Notes under the pieces: model-generated | Seen by the model: only the letters and a program-made list of their open reading frames with translations | Told to the model about the DNA's origin: nothing | Database searches by the model: none | Shown here: piece after piece, positions 61,741-64,000 of the stretch | Numbering within the stretch: the first letter of the stretch is position 1 | Layout: each line of letters starts with the position of its first letter | DNA from: Catellatospora sichuanensis | GTDB lineage: Bacteria > Actinomycetota > Actinomycetes > Mycobacteriales > Micromonosporaceae | DNA: 64,000 nucleotides | Assembly (NCBI RefSeq): GCF_007483665.1 | Contig: NZ_ML660186.1 | Span: 1 to 64,000 of the forward strand | Direction of reading: 5' to 3' | Translations under genes and position numbers: made by a program

Positions 61741-62505
61741 TCAGCGCAGGTGGGAGGCGCCGTTGAGGTCGAGGACGGCGCCGGAGGCCCATTCGGCGGC
61801 GGGGTCGGCGAGCCAGAGGACGGCGGCGGCGATCTCCTCGGGGCGGGCGACCCGGCCGAACGGGCTCTGGGCGGCGTGCTCGGCCCCGCGGGGGACCTTG
61901 TAGGAGGCGTTGGTCTCGTCCTCGAGCACGTATCCGGGCGCGACGGTGGCGACGGCGATGCGGTACGGGGCCAGCGCGACCGCGAGGGACTGGCCCATCG
62001 CGTGCAGGCCCGCCTTGGCGGCGCCGTACGCGGGCTGGCCGGGCTCGCCGCGGTAGGCCCCGCGGGAGCCGACGTTGACGATCCGGGCGGGCGGCGAACC
62101 GGGTGGGCGGCCCAGCATGTGCCGGACCGCGCACCAGGTGACGTTCGCGGGGCCGGTCAGGTTCACCGCGAGCGTGCGCGCCCACAGCTCCTGCCACTCC
62201 TGGTAGGAGACCCCGGTGATCGGGTGCGGGTACGCCTGCCCGGCGTTGTTGACGAGCACGTCGAGCCCGCCCAGCGCCTCGGCGGCGGCGTCGACCATCC
62301 GGGCGACGGCGTCAGGGTCGGCCAGGTCCGCCTGTACGACCGCATGCCCTTCGCCGGGCAGTTCGGCCCGCAGCGACTCGGCGAGGTCGGCGGAGTCGCG
62401 GTGGTGGATCGCGACCCGGTCACCGCGGGCCGCGAACGCGGCGGCGACGGCCCGGCCGACGCCGCGCGACGCTCCGGTCACCAGCACCGCACGTGGCTTT
62501 GACAT
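61741..62505 (-). CDS. Short-chain dehydrogenase/reductase
   Basis: A 254-residue classical SDR. It has TGASRGVG (NAD(P) binding), NNAG, the serine in NVGSRG and the catalytic YGAAK. The end resembles 3-oxoacyl-ACP reductase-type members (ASGAVLDLNGA). The substrate is unknown. It diverges from the HIT gene with 24 bp between starts. Confidence 0.9.
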   Translation of the reverse strand: MSKPRAVLVTGASRGVGRAVAAAFAARGDRVAIHHRDSADLAESLRAELPGEGHAVVQADLADPDAVARMVDAAAEALGGLDVLVNNAGQAYPHPITGVSYQEWQELWARTLAVNLTGPANVTWCAVRHMLGRPPGSPPARIVNVGSRGAYRGEPGQPAYGAAKAGLHAMGQSLAVALAPYRIAVATVAPGYVLEDETNASYKVPRGAEHAAQSPFGRVARPEEIAAAVLWLADPAAEWASGAVLDLNGASHLR

Positions 62506-62529
62506 GAGGGTGAGCCTACGATCTGTCTC

Positions 62530-62883
62530 GTGACCGTTGCCGACTGCCTGTTCTGCCGCATCGTGGCGGGGGAGATCCCCGCGACGGTGGTCGCCGAGAC
62601 GGAGCGCACCCTCGCGTTCCGTGACATCGCCCCGAAGGCCCCCACGCACGTGCTGGTGATCCCCAAGGAGCACTACGCGGACGTCGCGTCGCTGGCCACG
62701 GACGATCCGGCGCTGGCCGGCGAGGTGCTGGGCACCGTGGCCGACGTGGCCACCGCCGAGGGCCTGGCCGGCGAGGGTTTCCGCGTGATCTTCAATACCG
62801 GTGCGTCGGTGGGGCAGACCGTGTTCCACGCGCACGCCCACGTGCTCGGCGGTGTGGAGATGGACGGCGACCTCACCGGGTAG
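62530..62883 (+). CDS. HIT-family nucleotide hydrolase
   Basis: A 117-residue HINT-type protein. CLFCRIVAGEIPA starts it and the histidine triad HAHAHV is near 100. It probably hydrolyses adenosine phosphoramidates. TACGAT (62517-62522) ends 7 nt before GTG 62530, suggesting a leaderless start. In related genomes it follows rsmE. Confidence 0.93.
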   Translation: MTVADCLFCRIVAGEIPATVVAETERTLAFRDIAPKAPTHVLVIPKEHYADVASLATDDPALAGEVLGTVADVATAEGLAGEGFRVIFNTGASVGQTVFHAHAHVLGGVEMDGDLTG

Positions 62884-62893
62884 TCTCGCCGCC
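62881..62893 (+). promoter_or_regulatory. Probable -10 of the serine hydrolase gene, overlapping the HIT stop
   Basis: TAGTCT (62881-62886) uses the HIT stop codon TAG as its first three bases and ends 7 nt before GTG 62894. Confidence 0.45.
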
Positions 62894-64000
62894 GTGGCTG
62901 ACCTGAACCGCACTCTCGAACGCCTGGTCCGCGCCGTACAGGCCGAGGCCCGGGTGCCCGCCCTCAGCGTGGCGCTGCGCCGCGACGACCGTCCGTTGTG
63001 GACCTTCCAGGTGGGCGGGTCCGGCAATCCCGGCGCGCCCCTGGATGCCGACACCCCGTTCCGCATCGGGTCGATCACGAAGACCTTCACCGCGGTGCTG
63101 GTGCTGCAGTGCCGCGACGCGGGCCTGCTCGACCTCGACGACCCGATCGGCGGGCACCTCGACGTGCCCGCGCACGGCGAGCTGACGATCCGCCGGCTGC
63201 TGTCGCACACCGCGGGCCTGCAGCGCGAGCCGGTCGGCGACGTGTGGGACACCCTGTCTCCGCCGGACCTGCCCGGCCTGCTCGAGGACCTGGCCCGCAC
63301 CGAGGCGATCCACCCCCCGGCACGCCGCTTCCACTACTCCAACCTGGGCTTCGCGCTGCTCGGCCACCTGGCCGCGCGGCGGCTCGGCGGCGACTGGTGG
63401 GACCTGGTCGACGACCGGATCTGCCGCCCGCTGGGGTTGCGCGACACCACGTACGGCGCACCGGCGCACGCCGCGACCGGTTATCTCGTCGACGAGTACT
63501 CCGACCATGCCCGGCCGGAGCCGCCGACCGACTTCGGCGCGGTCGGCCCGGCCGCGCAGCTGTGGAGCACCGCCGCCGACCAGGCCCGCTGGGCGGCGTT
63601 CCTGACCGACCCGGGCTCGGTGGACCCGGCCGGCACGGTGCTGGCGGCGGACACGCTGGCGGAGGCGCGCTGGCCGCTGACGCCGCGCAACGAGACGCTC
63701 TGGGGCTCCGGCGTCGGCCTGGGCCTGATGCTGTGGCCCCGCGAGGGCCGCGTGCTGCACGTGGGCCACAACGGCGCGATGCCCGGCTTCCTGGCCGCCG
63801 CCTGCGGCCGGCACGGCGGTCCGGGCAATCCCGGGGGTATGGCCGCAGCCGTGCTGGCCTCCTCGGGCACCGCCTCGGCGATCATCGACCTGCCGCACCG
63901 GCTGATCGAGGAGTCGCTGGCCGCCGACCCGGTCGACGTCGCGCCGTGGACCCCGGCCGAGCCCGCCCCCGAGCACCTGCGCAGCGTGCTGGGCCGCTGG
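62894..64000 (+). CDS. Serine hydrolase of the beta-lactamase/PBP4* family (cut by window end)
   Basis: 369 codons are visible and the frame is still open at base 64000. The class C beta-lactamase fold motifs are SITK (Ser60-Lys63) and YSN (Tyr148-Asn150), followed by a candidate third motif HVGHNGAMPG. There is no signal peptide, so it is probably a cytoplasmic esterase/peptidase. The start is GTG 62894, 10 bases after the HIT stop, probably leaderless. Confidence 0.9.
   Translation, partial: MADLNRTLERLVRAVQAEARVPALSVALRRDDRPLWTFQVGGSGNPGAPLDADTPFRIGSITKTFTAVLVLQCRDAGLLDLDDPIGGHLDVPAHGELTIRRLLSHTAGLQREPVGDVWDTLSPPDLPGLLEDLARTEAIHPPARRFHYSNLGFALLGHLAARRLGGDWWDLVDDRICRPLGLRDTTYGAPAHAATGYLVDEYSDHARPEPPTDFGAVGPAAQLWSTAADQARWAAFLTDPGSVDPAGTVLAADTLAEARWPLTPRNETLWGSGVGLGLMLWPREGRVLHVGHNGAMPGFLAAACGRHGGPGNPGGMAAAVLASSGTASAIIDLPHRLIEESLAADPVDVAPWTPAEPAPEHLRSVLGRW

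Overview
The window is about 72-75% G+C by eye, with dense coding, GTG/TTG starts and G/C third positions. Gene content and order (valS-folC-DUF4233-ndk, TIGR03960/TIGR03936-rne-rplU-rpmA-obg, comEA-comEC-holA-rpsT-lepA, hemW-hrcA-dnaJ-rsmE) point to an actinobacterial chromosome. The ECF sigma/CU044_5270 pair, the DUF6493/SWIM pair and the intergenic palindromes make Micromonosporaceae the best guess. The family assignment is inference; no species is claimed.

Layout. 1-2035: 5S rRNA closing an rRNA operon, two terminators, an ECF sigma factor with a membrane partner, and a palindrome. 2046-9292: membrane protein (-), valS, folC, DUF4233, a membrane-VOC fusion (-), ndk. 9314-13866: SWIM-protein/DUF6493 pair and a PASTA protein (-). 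14188-19575: orphan terpene synthase with a near-consensus promoter, ileS behind a T-box, and an acyltransferase. 19657-29744: radical-SAM pair, RNase E/G, three tandem paralogous lipoproteins, rplU-rpmA-obg. 29872-38507: acetyltransferase, an auxiliary-type trpS (-) with a Trp-Trp leader peptide, pepN, nadD-rsfS-phosphatase, lipoprotein, DegV and an XRE-type regulator. 38567-41630: secreted subtilisin and a small GntR module with two palindromic operators. 41631-46915: DNA uptake proteins ComEA/ComEC, holA and a repeat-tailed membrane protein. 47143-50898: rpsT, DUF4240, lepA, NUDIX. 51146-53437: two tandem secreted repeat proteins. 53531-64000: dioxygenase, membrane-anchored lysozyme-like protein, crotonase, hemW, DUF4870, CIRCE-hrcA-dnaJ, rsmE, SDR, HIT, and a serine hydrolase cut by the window end.

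How the genes work together. Most of the window is core translation, RNA processing, protein folding and NAD/folate metabolism, in gene orders conserved across actinobacteria. Regulation is readable in several places: a T-box for ileS, a Trp-codon leader for trpS, CIRCE for hrcA-dnaJ, paired operators at the GntR gene, and many probable leaderless starts (TANNNT about 6-8 nt before the start codon).

The best candidate for something undescribed is the pair at 51248-52396 and 52538-53437. Both are secreted proteins built from about 50-residue, two-cysteine hydrophobic repeats that recall chaplins without matching them. Each is preceded by a -35/-10 pair with 16-bp spacing that resembles the sigma-BldN promoters of Streptomyces chaplin/rodlin genes. 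A second layer is a set of dispersed intergenic palindromes that recur within the window.
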